From Pseudomonas sp. p1(2021b) (GTDB lineage Bacteria > Pseudomonadota > Gammaproteobacteria > Pseudomonadales > Pseudomonadaceae): a stretch of DNA of 64,000 nt. Positions within the stretch are counted from its first letter, which is position 1; the number at the start of each line of letters is the position of its first letter. This document shows, in pieces, positions 27,254-35,898 of the stretch. The stretch covers positions 62,001 through 126,000 of the forward strand of contig NZ_CP083747.1 of NCBI RefSeq assembly GCF_020151015.1. The letters run 5' to 3'. The notes under the pieces were generated by a model that had not been told where the DNA came from, made no database searches, and saw nothing but the letters and a program-made list of their open reading frames with translations. The position numbers were made by a program, and so were the translations under genes.

Positions 27254-27785
27254 ATCCTGTGCTCCTAGTGGGGATTATTGGTCGGCCGCATGGCCAACCT
27301 GAGCAGGATAGCATTTAGATACAGTCGGTGTATGTGTTCGTGTTATAGCATCTAGGCCCAGGCCCAGCGGGTGAGACGCGCCTGATTCACGAACGCCAGA
27401 AACCACAAGGCCCACTACGAAGTAGCGGGCCTTGTGGTCGCAAGTTCAACCTTTCGGTTGATTTTCCCAGCCTTTCAGGAGATTGGGTCGGTTGAGGCTT
27501 GTTCGCCTACATGGGGCCTATTAAACACTGGTTTCGCTGGCAATGCAACATGGAACTATAAAAATATGCGAACGAGCGGTCAGAGCGCCAGAAAGCCCGT
27601 AAATACGCCGTTTCCGTTGGGTATCGAGGCCAGAGGGAGTGCCTAACTACCCTCCACTCGACCCGCGAGATACTCACAGTATCGGAATGGACAAACTGAA
27701 TGCATGCATTCAGAATCATGTGGCGTATAGGTACGAGTTATGACCGCGCGAGCGCGACTTCCGCCTCAACCCAATAGGGACAACG
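27254..27785. other. 532-base intergenic stretch, with one hairpin and possibly a decayed gene
   Basis: Holds a strong symmetric hairpin at 27402-27438 (ACCACAAGGCCC with GGGCCTTGTGGT), then GCAAGTTCAAC and CTTTCAGGAG, which precede real genes elsewhere in this plasmid, but here only very short open frames follow. I see no gene. Confidence 0.5.
27402..27438. terminator. Long symmetric hairpin
   Basis: A 12-base perfect outer stem (27402-27413 with 27427-27438) and an inner ACTAC-GAA-GTAG stem. Not followed by a T-run; could be a terminator or a protein-binding site. Confidence 0.5.
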
Positions 27786-28649
27786 ATGGCCACCATACTC
27801 TCACACGACCAGCAGCAACGCCGGGAACACACCGAGCTCATCATGCAGCCTATAAGCCGAGCCAAGCCTCCAACCATCAGCAAAGAGTCGACGCTCTGCG
27901 AAGTATTCATCAAAGAGTTCAACCAGATCAAAGGATGGACGTGTTATCCAGAGGCTGCAGGGTTCGATGTGCTGGTGGTCAACGACGACGGCCGCCAGAT
28001 CGGTGTCCAGGCAAAGCTCTCGCTGAATGCCAAGGTCGCTGAACAGATCCTTCCCAATCAAGGCGACGACTTTTGGGAAAGTCCGGGCCCAGATCACCGC
28101 CTGGTCATCGTCAGCAAAATCACCGATGCCAGTGCTGGCATTGCCAAGATGCTCCGTCGGCTTGGAGTCAAAGTACTCTGCCCATATGAGTCATGGACAG
28201 CACAAGGCTACGTGCACACGTTCGGACTTGATCATCGGCTCTTTTATGCAGAGGGCAGCGCAGGCTCTGATGAACGTATGTTCGATTGGTGGCCCTCAGT
28301 GCGCTGCCGTGTACCGGCCATCGTAACCTCCTTGCCGGCTGGAGTTCCAGCCCCGGTTCGACTCACGCCATGGAAAGAATCGGCACTGAAAGTGGTGGTC
28401 CTGATGCGTAAGCAGGGATTCATCACGGCCAAGCAAATCGCATCGTTCGGAATAGGCGTCACCGCATGGACCCAGCCGGCCGGCAGCAAGAGACCCTGGC
28501 TCGCTAAAAGCCAAATCCGCGGTCAGTGGGTGGAAACTGAACACATGCCCGGCTTCGACAAGCAGCACCCTGATATGTACGCCAAAGCGCTTGCCGAGTA
28601 CGAAGCCGAGGCGGCGAAATTACAGCTGATAGCCCCAGCAGCAAACTGA
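27786..28649 (+). CDS. PD-(D/E)XK-like protein of unknown function
   Basis: 287 residues. Residues roughly 49-85 read GWTCYPEAAGFDVLVVNDDGRQIGVQAKLSLNAKV, with the Glu...Asp...Gln-x-Lys order of PD-(D/E)XK nuclease folds. The middle has HRLVIVSKITDASAGIAKMLRRLGVKVLCP, like the sensing strand and helix of such folds, and the C-terminal third looks like a winged helix (ALKVVVLMRKQGFITAKQIASFGIGVTAWTQ). It could be a nuclease, for example in defence or DNA processing, but no partner methylase or helicase is adjacent. Confidence 0.65.
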   Translation: MATILSHDQQQRREHTELIMQPISRAKPPTISKESTLCEVFIKEFNQIKGWTCYPEAAGFDVLVVNDDGRQIGVQAKLSLNAKVAEQILPNQGDDFWESPGPDHRLVIVSKITDASAGIAKMLRRLGVKVLCPYESWTAQGYVHTFGLDHRLFYAEGSAGSDERMFDWWPSVRCRVPAIVTSLPAGVPAPVRLTPWKESALKVVVLMRKQGFITAKQIASFGIGVTAWTQPAGSKRPWLAKSQIRGQWVETEHMPGFDKQHPDMYAKALAEYEAEAAKLQLIAPAAN

Positions 28650-28668
28650 ATGACTGATGAGAGAAAGC

Positions 28669-29130
28669 ATGAACTTTGAAACCCGAAAGAAAAAGCTAAT
28701 GGACATAAGGAGGTGTGCGCTGGACATGCAGAACGGGACCCTTCCACCGTCCATGATGGCAAGCCTTCTCGCCTCTATTTCCACTGCCATCATTGTCGGA
28801 GTCATCATGAAACAGGACCCACTTTTGGTAGTAGGCACCAGCCTTGTGGTTGCCCTGCTGGTTTACTTTCGAGCCCCATTTTCTAAGTCGTGGGCCGAGG
28901 CTCTTGATAACCGGCTAACCGACTATGAGCCAATCGACCATGAAGCGTACGCCACTTTTCACCATGCGACACGTGAGCGGGGCGGCCTCGATCTTCCTGC
29001 GGTGTTCAGTTGGATAGAGCAGGAAATGACTGCTCTCTCCGCTATCACACCGAAAGTCCCAGATTGCGCAGCCCACAAGTTCATCAGCAAGCCAGTCAAG
29101 CCAGTGGCCAATGATCGCAGCCAGGAATAG
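28669..29130 (+). CDS. Small protein with two membrane helices, 153 residues
   Basis: MNFETRKKKLMDIRRCALDM, then two hydrophobic segments (ASLLASISTAIIVGVIM and LLVVGTSLVVALLVYF) and a soluble C-terminal domain. It starts 19 bases after the PD-(D/E)XK-like gene ends, in the same direction, so the two may be co-transcribed. Family unknown. Confidence 0.65.
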   Translation: MNFETRKKKLMDIRRCALDMQNGTLPPSMMASLLASISTAIIVGVIMKQDPLLVVGTSLVVALLVYFRAPFSKSWAEALDNRLTDYEPIDHEAYATFHHATRERGGLDLPAVFSWIEQEMTALSAITPKVPDCAAHKFISKPVKPVANDRSQE

Positions 29131-29168
29131 CAGGCTATGAGCGCTCTTAGCTCAAGGCACTTGTCGTT

Positions 29169-29867
29169 CTAATCAGGTTCACCATAGGCCGGCCTAAGGA
29201 ACGGCTGCCAATTCTCGGCTCCCTCGATGTCGACGGCCTGGCCCGCAGCGGAAATTTTAAAGCTCAGTTTTCGCTTATCGGCCACCAGAAGCCCCCTGTT
29301 TGCTAGTCCTCGGGCAATGCCAAGCACGACCAGGAGAGGAGGGTAATAACTTCGCCCGATCCATGGCTCAAATGGGTCCAAGAATTCGTTTGGCTGCTGT
29401 TGCCCCTGGTAAAGAATGCGCAGGGCAGTGAGCGACATCGGCTTGCTGGCAGGGTCAATTTTTGGTTTTTGCATAGGCAAGCCTTTCAGCACTCTGGCGA
29501 CCCTCCTGCCATCAGTTGTAAGCCTGACATAAAGAGACATGAGATCGCCCAAACCGATCAGCCGGTGATCCGTGTTCAGCAAGCCGCGGCTTTCCAGGGA
29601 ATGCCACGTTGAGCCGGCGCCATGACCGACCAGTTTCATCTCCGCGAGCGCGTACCGTAACGGGCCATCGTACGTCATTCTTCGGACCCGACCGTCAGGA
29701 CCATATTCCAGCCACCGCCATTGGCTCGCTGGCGCAGAGCCTGGCCCAGAATTCGCCTGCTCGGCCCGCTGATCTTCGTCATACGCCACCACGAGGTAGG
29801 CACGCTGGCGCTCGTTGAGCGACTCAGCGATCTCGGTTATTCGGGTGATCAGCTTTTCCTGGGCCAT
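29169..29867 (-). CDS. Unknown protein, 232 residues, possible winged-helix repeats
   Basis: MAQEKLITRITEIAESLNERQRAYLVVAYDEDQ; several stretches resemble winged helices (LVGHGAGSTWHSLESRGLLN..., ARGLANRGLLVADKRKLSFKISAAGQAV). This kind of protein reads DNA, but the family is not recognised. It converges with the preceding gene. Confidence 0.65.
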   Translation of the reverse strand: MAQEKLITRITEIAESLNERQRAYLVVAYDEDQRAEQANSGPGSAPASQWRWLEYGPDGRVRRMTYDGPLRYALAEMKLVGHGAGSTWHSLESRGLLNTDHRLIGLGDLMSLYVRLTTDGRRVARVLKGLPMQKPKIDPASKPMSLTALRILYQGQQQPNEFLDPFEPWIGRSYYPPLLVVLGIARGLANRGLLVADKRKLSFKISAAGQAVDIEGAENWQPFLRPAYGEPD

Positions 29868-30070
29868 GATGCTGCTGAAAATTTGGGCACTTCCTTAACT
29901 TAAGCACCGCCGCCGAGCTTTGCCTTGCCGGGCGATCGCCGGCCTGGCCGAACGCGTATACACCACTGAATCACAACCACCGTCTCAAACCGGGGCAGCT
30001 TTATAGCTCGATGCACACCATCTCCGGAGACCAGGTCACCCGCATAGACCTGCTTTTCCAGGAGATCAGT

Positions 30071-30334
30071 ATGTCCAAGCAAATCCAAGCAAATCAAACT
30101 GCAGTTCTGGTCGCTGACCGTGAGCAAGGTACGATCCTCGCCGCACTTCGCCACTACCAGGAGATCCTCCGAAGTGGGGCGTCAGCTGCTCCGGGCCTGC
30201 TTGATATCGCAAGCAATTCCGGTCAGCTCACGCCCCTGTCGACCCAAGAGATCGAAGTGCTGTGCGAGAAAGTAAATTTCGGGTCGACCCTCAAGGAGCT
30301 CGAATCGTTCGTCGCCAACGCAAAAGCTAAGTGA
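30071..30334 (+). CDS. Small unknown protein, 87 residues
   Basis: ATG 30071 follows TTTTCCAGGAGATCAGT. Contains TAVLVADREQGTILAALRHYQEILR and a helical C-terminus. Just ahead of, and overlapping the possible GTG start of, the next gene. Family unknown. Confidence 0.6.
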   Translation: MSKQIQANQTAVLVADREQGTILAALRHYQEILRSGASAAPGLLDIASNSGQLTPLSTQEIEVLCEKVNFGSTLKELESFVANAKAK

Positions 30335-30345
30335 AGGGTGGCGGT

Positions 30346-30594
30346 ATGCATCCGATCATTGAAGCCTCGCGGCTTATGAAGGGCGCGCAGATCACGCGGA
30401 AAGCAGCGGTACATGCCAATGGGGGGACTATCTTCCTCTGGGAGCTCTCAACTGGTGACACCATTGAGACCATACGTTCAACCCATGGCTTCAGTTCAAC
30501 CGCGTTGAAGGCCATCCCCTTTATCGATCGCGTCAATTACTACAGCGCCATGCGTGGCACCAAGGTAACTGGTAGCTACCAGCTACAAGCTTAG
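30346..30594 (+). CDS. Small unknown protein, 82 residues
   Basis: MHPIIEASRLMKGAQITRKAAVHANGG; AAGG lies before ATG 30346, while GTG 30331 would couple it to the preceding stop. Terminator follows. Family unknown. Confidence 0.6.
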   Translation: MHPIIEASRLMKGAQITRKAAVHANGGTIFLWELSTGDTIETIRSTHGFSSTALKAIPFIDRVNYYSAMRGTKVTGSYQLQA

Positions 30595-30608
30595 AAACGC
30601 TCCATCCA

Positions 30609-30632
30609 ACCCGGCCATGCGCCGGGTTTTTT
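30609..30632 (+). terminator. Rho-independent terminator
   Basis: CCCGGC, loop CATGC, GCCGGG, then TTTTTT. Confidence 0.9.
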
Positions 30633-30733
30633 CATGTGGGTTTATAGAGAGCTGAGACTCATCTCCCGAGGCAAGTTCAACGCCTTACGGCAAGACAAGT
30701 GCCCTGGCACACCTCACATGAAAGGAGCAGGCA

Positions 30734-30958
30734 ATGGCCACTCTCACCGCAGTTCAAGCGAAGAAGAAAATCGATGATCACCTGTTGAAAGGGGCGGGCA
30801 TCTACGCCTACCACCCGAAGCTGGGATGTCGCTACTTCAAAGCACGTGTGTCAGGCGAAAAGCTGGAGGTCTGGGACGGATTCAGTTGGTTCGAGGTACC
30901 TCGCGAGACGAAGTTCAACAACGGCCATGGATCCGCGGGTGACCTGTTCACTTTTTGA
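30734..30958 (+). CDS. Small unknown protein, 74 residues
   Basis: MATLTAVQAKKKIDDHLLKGAGIYAYHPKLG, preceded by AAAGGAG. The core (RYFKARVSGEKLEVWDGFSWFEV) is beta-rich. Family unknown. GCAAGTTCAAC lies 52 bases upstream. Confidence 0.6.
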   Translation: MATLTAVQAKKKIDDHLLKGAGIYAYHPKLGCRYFKARVSGEKLEVWDGFSWFEVPRETKFNNGHGSAGDLFTF

Positions 30959-30992
30959 TTTGCCAGCAAAAAACGCCTTTCAGGAGAAACAC

Positions 30993-31256
30993 ATGAACAC
31001 CCGCACCCCTATCGCGAAAATGGGCAAGACCATCAATGCTGCCGAAGTCGAATTTAAAGTCGCCCGCAGTTTTTACAAAGTAGAAGTCCCTGCCGGTACC
31101 CGCTGCTGCTACCTCGCCGGCGGAACCAACGGAGGACGCTGGGTCGTTGACGACCTGTCTTTCCTCAATCCGAACTCTGCCGTGTACCACGATGCGGACC
31201 ACTACGGGATTCCGGTTCCAGAAACCAACGTAATTGAGGATCCACGCCGGACGTGA
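30993..31256 (+). CDS. Small unknown protein, 87 residues
   Basis: Begins MNTRTPIAKMGKTINAAEVEF after TTTCAGGAGAAACAC. Contains FYKVEVPAGTRCCYLAGGTNGGRWVVDDLSFL. Terminator-like hairpin follows at 31307. Family unknown. Confidence 0.6.
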   Translation: MNTRTPIAKMGKTINAAEVEFKVARSFYKVEVPAGTRCCYLAGGTNGGRWVVDDLSFLNPNSAVYHDADHYGIPVPETNVIEDPRRT

Positions 31257-31306
31257 GTCGGCTGGACTCTTGCGAGTTCTCCAACTCTGCATAACTGCTT
31301 CACCCG

Positions 31307-31336
31307 CCCTCGAATCTATTGGTTCGGGGGTTTTCT
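31307..31336 (+). terminator. Terminator between convergent genes
   Basis: CCCTCGAA (31307-31314) pairs with TTCGGGGG (31323-31330), one G-T pair, followed by TTTTC. Confidence 0.7.
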
Positions 31337-32064
31337 TATGCCACCGACTGTTCCCAGGAGCTGGGCGCCGTATGAAGTGCCCCTTCCTCCGCCAGCATCT
31401 CGGCGCCTTCGCGCTCGATCGCTCCCGCAGTAGATACCTCAGGCGTTAGCGGCAGCTGGCAATCACCGCACACCAGGTTGAACTGGTCGCCGCCGAGCAC
31501 AGATTTGTTGCAGCCAGCACATGTGTATTTCGTTCTGGCCCAGACTTTTTTTTGCGCGCTTCGGCGGCCAGCACCAGCAGGCCCGGCCGCACCCGCCAGA
31601 TTGATGTTCAGCCCCTGATCGTGAAGCTCGCGGATGAGGAGGCTCAGGCCCCCGCCTTCGAGAAGGTAGTGCGACACCTTCTGCCCGATCACTTGGCCAC
31701 CAGGCAGGCCGGTACTGGACGGCTGCAGACCGATCTCGACCATTTTATCGGCCCAGACCTGGTCGTGGTAGGCCCGCCGCGGGGGCTGTCCGGAGTGCTG
31801 CCGGTACTGATGACAGGCTTGATGCGCCAGCGATTCGATCATCTTGCTGCTCGAAAGGTGCGCCCCAACGGCGATTTGGTCCAAGGCCGGGCAGAGCTCC
31901 CCGCTCGGAAGAGCGCCAGGCCGGTAATGGCCTTCAGACCCTTGGCGTGTCGAGAATCTGATTTCACAGCCAGGTAATGACCCGGAAAAGAAGCGCTCAT
32001 TGATTGCCTGATAGGCGTGGTGCAGTTGCTGCAACGGGTGAGATGGCGGCTTTGCGGTATCCAT
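31336..32064 (-). CDS. SprT-like metalloprotease relative with HQxxH instead of HExxH
   Basis: 242 residues. The region LAHQACHQYRQHSGQPPRRAYHDQVWADKMVEIGLQPSSTGLPGGQVIGQKVSHY closely follows the plasmid SprT-like family, in which the matching motif is HEMVH or similar. Here residues 81-85 are HQACH: both histidines remain but the catalytic Glu is Gln (codon CAA). A C-terminal zinc ribbon is intact (CAGCNKS...LVCGDC). The protein could still bind zinc and DNA but should not cleave protein. It is divergent from the first transfer operon. Confidence 0.8.
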   Translation of the reverse strand: MDTAKPPSHPLQQLHHAYQAINERFFSGSLPGCEIRFSTRQGSEGHYRPGALPSGELCPALDQIAVGAHLSSSKMIESLAHQACHQYRQHSGQPPRRAYHDQVWADKMVEIGLQPSSTGLPGGQVIGQKVSHYLLEGGGLSLLIRELHDQGLNINLAGAAGPAGAGRRSAQKKVWARTKYTCAGCNKSVLGGDQFNLVCGDCQLPLTPEVSTAGAIEREGAEMLAEEGALHTAPSSWEQSVA

Positions 32065-32174
32065 AACTCTCTTTTAATACTCGCTGCGTATAGTCACGAG
32101 TTGTCGGTATTGCTAGTATATGGTCACACGTACACATAATTCTACCGGCACCATTTATAAATCTGAGGTAACCG

Positions 32175-32972
32175 ATGAAAAAGCTCGTTGTCGCTATCGC
32201 TCTCGCCAGTTGCTCGCTGGCTGCATTCGCCCAGGCCGAGTCGCCTGCACCCGAGGTTGCTCAGGCCCCTGCCGCAGCCACCGCTCCAGCAGCTGCGGCA
32301 GCGGCGCCAGCTGCTGACATCGAGATCATGACCGTGCTCAACACGCTCAAGGGCAAATACCCCTCCACCAACTTCACCAACGTAGAGCGGGCGCCGATCG
32401 ATGGCCTCTACGAAATTACCATGGGCAAGAACATTGCCTACACCGATGCCTCAGGTCGCTACCTGTTGTTCGGCAGCGTTTACGACATGCAGACTCGCAA
32501 GGACCTGACGGCACCCAAGCGAGCTGCAGCTGAGAAAATCGACGTTTCGAAGTTTCCGCTGGCAGACGCGTTCACTCGCGTAAAGGGCAACGGCTCCCGC
32601 AAGCTCTATCTGTTCTCTGATCCTGACTGCCCGTACTGCAAGAAGCTGGAAACGGAGGTCCTCAGCAAGTTGGACAATGTCACCATTTACACCTTCATGT
32701 ATCCGCTGGAGTCGCTGCACCCGCAGGCTCGCGCCAAATCTGAATCGGTCTGGTGTCTGCCTGAGGCTGGCCGTGCTGCTGCATGGGAATCCTTGGCGCA
32801 AGGCACCCAGCCGCCGGCGAAGAAATGCGATAACCCAATCGAGCGCAACATCGCGCTGGCCGAAAGCATTGGCTTCCAGGGTACTCCCGCCATGGTGAGC
32901 GAAGACGGTCGGAAGATGCCGGGGCTGGTATCGGCCGAGCGGCTCGACGCCTGGCTCAACGGCGGTTCCTGA
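32175..32972 (+). CDS. DsbC-like periplasmic disulfide isomerase of the transfer region
   Basis: 265 residues: signal peptide (MKKLVVAIALASCSLAAFAQA), an Ala/Pro-rich linker to about residue 47, a DsbC-type dimerisation domain, and a thioredoxin domain with the active site CPYC at 152-155 and cis-Pro region GFQGTPAMV. Plasmid DsbC proteins mature the disulfide-rich transfer proteins TraU, TraH and TraN. First gene before traW, in keeping with that. Confidence 0.9.
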   Translation: MKKLVVAIALASCSLAAFAQAESPAPEVAQAPAAATAPAAAAAAPAADIEIMTVLNTLKGKYPSTNFTNVERAPIDGLYEITMGKNIAYTDASGRYLLFGSVYDMQTRKDLTAPKRAAAEKIDVSKFPLADAFTRVKGNGSRKLYLFSDPDCPYCKKLETEVLSKLDNVTIYTFMYPLESLHPQARAKSESVWCLPEAGRAAAWESLAQGTQPPAKKCDNPIERNIALAESIGFQGTPAMVSEDGRKMPGLVSAERLDAWLNGGS

Positions 32973-33077
32973 TCTCCCGCCAACAGTCTTCTCCACGTGG
33001 CCATCTCGATGGCCACGTTGGTTTCTGATCACCTGATCGTCATGAGCCCCGGGCTGGGCATTCTCATTGGAGTTGTG

Positions 33078-33707
33078 ATGAAGCTACGCCGCTTATGCGC
33101 ATCCGCTTTCCTTACCGCCCTCTACCTCGCGTCATCCACTGTTCATGCCGAAGAGCTCGGCAAGTACGGAAACACCTGGGAGATCCAGGAGCAGGATGCA
33201 ATCGACATGATCCAAGGTCGGTTGAAAGCGATGGACAAGAAAGGCGAACTCGACAAGTTCTGGAACGACTACCGCGACAAGCAGTTGGCCGGAGCAGAAA
33301 ACCCCAAGCCGGTACCCGGCATTGGGCCCGTCGTTGAGCCGCAGATCAGGATGTACGACCCGACCTACACGTACCCTGAGACCGTCAAAGATCATCTGGG
33401 TAACATCCTGGTGCCGGCGGGCACTCGCATCAACCCGCTGGACCACATCACCCTCAGCAAAGCGATCATCTTCATCGACGCTCGCGACCCGAAGCAGCTG
33501 CAGTACGCCAAGAAGCGCACCGATGAGCATCCCCGGGACAAAGTGATATTGGTCGCGGGTTCGTTCCTGAAGCTCAACCGGGAGTGGGGTCGCCCGGTCT
33601 ACTTCGACCAGATGGGCATCCTCACGAAGAAGTTCGGGATCGAGCGCGTTCCCGCGGTCCTGACCCAAAAGGGCAGGGAACTCCAGATCGAGGAGTTGAA
33701 GCTATGA
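33078..33707 (+). CDS. traW: Pilus assembly protein TraW
   Basis: 209 residues. The start at 33078 (MKLRRLCASAFLTALYLASSTVHA) gives a signal peptide and has GGAG upstream. The body shows the TraW pattern: ELGKYGNTWEIQEQD, MYDPTYTYPETVKDHLGNILVPAGTRINPLDHI, FIDARDPKQ. TraW is a periplasmic partner of TrbC in F-pilus extension. Its stop overlaps the traU start. Confidence 0.93.
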   Translation: MKLRRLCASAFLTALYLASSTVHAEELGKYGNTWEIQEQDAIDMIQGRLKAMDKKGELDKFWNDYRDKQLAGAENPKPVPGIGPVVEPQIRMYDPTYTYPETVKDHLGNILVPAGTRINPLDHITLSKAIIFIDARDPKQLQYAKKRTDEHPRDKVILVAGSFLKLNREWGRPVYFDQMGILTKKFGIERVPAVLTQKGRELQIEELKL

Positions 33708-34741
33708 AGAAACTGCTTATGGCCCTGGGCTTTGTGGCAACGGCCCTGCTCAGTACGGTCAGCTCTGCCGATGAAGGCGTGTGCACCGGTAAATTCCCGA
33801 ACCTGATTTCGGACGTCTGCTGGTCCTGCATGTTCCCGATCAAGCTTTTCGGTTCAACGGAGCTCATTTCCGATGGCCAGGAAGACTTCGACAGCGGGAA
33901 CAAAAGCGCATTCTGCACGTGCGATAACCCGCCCAAGGTCGGCATTCCCACCTCGTTCTGGGAGTTCGACATGATGACCGACGTTACCACGGTGCCTGGA
34001 TGCTTCCCCTTGCTCGGTGGGGTGAAAGTCAACGTAGGCGTCAACGCAGATGCATTCGGCTACATCTCTGACGATCAGAGCAGCGGCATCGGCAGCACCC
34101 GCGACTCGTTCATGCAGGTCAACTTCTATATCAACCCGGCCATGTATGTGATGGGCGCCATCCTGGACGACACGTGCATGGACAACCGCGGTATCGACGT
34201 GCCCTGGATGTCTTTCGCGGACCCAACCCACAACGATGACGAACTCGCCGGCATCCTGACCCCCTACGCGTTCCCCTTCGGGAGCATGCTGGCGATCGGG
34301 GCCATGTCCGCCGATGCCGTTGCCGCTGCTACAGGCTTCCCACTGTCCACGATCTTCTGGGCCGCCGGCTCCTACGGTCACATGTACCCGCTGACCGGTC
34401 GGAACGAGGCGCACCTGAGCATGGAGCAAACCGCCCGGCTGCAAACCACGCGAATCCTCGCGAAACTCCATGCCGCGGGTACCCAGTGGGCGGCAATGGG
34501 AGGTGACGCAATGTGCGGCTACTACCCGCAGATCATCATGGACAAGCGGCAGTACAAGCTGACTCGCCTCTACCCCAAGCCTGAGACCGCAAAAATCGCA
34601 GGCAAGTGCTGCTCTCCAATCGGGCGGTCGACAATTCTGACCGAATCGAACACTGAGTTCCCTCTCCCAGGATACAAGGACTTTGGCTATGGCATTTTCC
34701 GTAAACGCGACTGCTGCGGCGGCGCTACTCTTAGCAACTAG
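33704..34741 (+). CDS. traU: Conjugal transfer protein TraU
   Basis: 345 residues with signal peptide and many cysteines (CTGKFPNLISDVCWSCMFPI, FCTCDNPPKVGIP, GKCCSPIGRS, RDCCGG). The family is needed for DNA transfer more than for pilus formation and depends on periplasmic disulfide formation, which fits the dsbC-like gene two positions upstream. ATG overlaps the traW stop. Confidence 0.95.
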   Translation: MKKLLMALGFVATALLSTVSSADEGVCTGKFPNLISDVCWSCMFPIKLFGSTELISDGQEDFDSGNKSAFCTCDNPPKVGIPTSFWEFDMMTDVTTVPGCFPLLGGVKVNVGVNADAFGYISDDQSSGIGSTRDSFMQVNFYINPAMYVMGAILDDTCMDNRGIDVPWMSFADPTHNDDELAGILTPYAFPFGSMLAIGAMSADAVAAATGFPLSTIFWAAGSYGHMYPLTGRNEAHLSMEQTARLQTTRILAKLHAAGTQWAAMGGDAMCGYYPQIIMDKRQYKLTRLYPKPETAKIAGKCCSPIGRSTILTESNTEFPLPGYKDFGYGIFRKRDCCGGATLSN

Positions 34742-35420
34742 TTTCTTCGCCGTGCCTGCCGTGTCCCAGCAGCTGGAAATGCCTTCCAACGAAGCTATCC
34801 AGAAGATCATGCAGGAGCAGGCGGCATCTCGAAGTGCCGCTCTGAACGGGAAGATTGATCCGGTGAAGCCGGGCACGTTCAAGGCCACGGTACCGGTCAT
34901 CGACGCCCCAGCGCCCACCAAGACCGAGTCGCTTGACGACGTCATTGCGCGATTCAACGCCGCAAAACAAGGTGCAAAGGGTGGCCACGGCGCGAACGAC
35001 TTCATCATCTTCGTGTCGTTCTCGATGCCCAAAGACAGGCTTGAGCGGCTGGCGCAACAAGCTCGCGAAACCGGTGCTGTCATGGTCGTGAGAGGGTTCA
35101 AGAATGGCTCCCAGATGCAGACCAAACAGGCTGCGCTGGAGGTGAACAAGGCCGGTGTGCCGTGGGAGATCAATCCCAATCTGTTCAAGGCCTTCAAAGT
35201 GGAATCGGTACCAACGTTCGTCGTGGCGTCTGCAGAAGCAGAGTCCGTTCTGGACGATGGCTGCTCACCAGATGCCACCTTCACGTCGATCACCGGCGAC
35301 ATCAGCGCAATGTTGGCCCTGGATACCATCCGCCTCCGTGCGCAGCCTGAGATCGCAAAGCTTGCCGAGGCCAGGTTGCAGAAGATCTACAAACAACAAG
35401 CCCCTGGCACCGTCCACTGA
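34689..35420 (+). CDS. trbC: F-type pilus assembly protein TrbC
   Basis: 243 residues: signal peptide (AAAALLLATSFFAVPAVS), then the TrbC domain with FIIFVSFSMPKDRLERLAQQARETGAVMVVRG and VPTFVVA, a thioredoxin-like fold without a CxxC. In F, TrbC is periplasmic and works with TraW. It starts 53 bases inside the 3' end of traU in another frame; AAGGA upstream supports ATG 34689. Confidence 0.9.
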   Translation: MAFSVNATAAAALLLATSFFAVPAVSQQLEMPSNEAIQKIMQEQAASRSAALNGKIDPVKPGTFKATVPVIDAPAPTKTESLDDVIARFNAAKQGAKGGHGANDFIIFVSFSMPKDRLERLAQQARETGAVMVVRGFKNGSQMQTKQAALEVNKAGVPWEINPNLFKAFKVESVPTFVVASAEAESVLDDGCSPDATFTSITGDISAMLALDTIRLRAQPEIAKLAEARLQKIYKQQAPGTVH

Positions 35421-35430
35421 TCACGATCGA

Positions 35431-35449
35431 GCCCGGCATCGCGCCGGGC
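35431..35449 (+). terminator. Hairpin after trbC
   Basis: GCCCGGC, ATCGC, GCCGGGC. Weak T-tract (TTCT). May attenuate rather than stop transcription into the next gene. Confidence 0.6.
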
Positions 35450-35462
35450 TTCTGGTGAAACT

Positions 35463-35858
35463 ATGCAAACTGAACTGACCACCATTGCTTGGGAGCCTGG
35501 CTTCCAACTGAACCTGAGCTCCTGGGCTGATTTGGAGATTGCGAAGCGTCGTGGAGAAAGCCCAGGCGAACTATCAGCATGCGCTTTGAATTCCTGCATC
35601 TTCTACCTAGGCGCCTATGTCATGACTCGCGACCTGGTCGCACACGTCGAAAAGGGCATCACCTGGAACGCGCAGGTTTATGAGGCATGGAACTATGGCC
35701 GCTGCCAAGAAATTCACAAAATCTGCCGAGGGCTTGCACCATCAGATGCCGACGCCCTGTTGCATGCTAGTGGGTATGCGGACGTCAGCCTGGATGAGCT
35801 CAGCGACGCCTCGGACGAAGCAGTCCAAGAGGCATGGGCCGCGCTGTACGGCGAGTAA
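35463..35858 (+). CDS. Unknown protein, 131 residues
   Basis: MQTELTTIAWEPGFQLNLSSWADLEIAKRRG; helical, acidic C-terminus (VSLDELSDASDEAVQEAWAALYGE). No signal peptide, so unlikely to be part of the pilus. Family unknown. Confidence 0.6.
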   Translation: MQTELTTIAWEPGFQLNLSSWADLEIAKRRGESPGELSACALNSCIFYLGAYVMTRDLVAHVEKGITWNAQVYEAWNYGRCQEIHKICRGLAPSDADALLHASGYADVSLDELSDASDEAVQEAWAALYGE

Positions 35859-35860
35859 TA

Positions 35861-35886
35861 AAAACCCGGCCTCAGGAGAGGCCGGG
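35861..35886. terminator. Bidirectional terminator
   Basis: CCCGGCCT (35865-35872) with AGGCCGGG (35879-35886); AATAAAAA on the left gives a U-tract on the minus strand for the convergent gene. Confidence 0.8.
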
Positions 35887-35898
35887 TGCTGTAAAACG

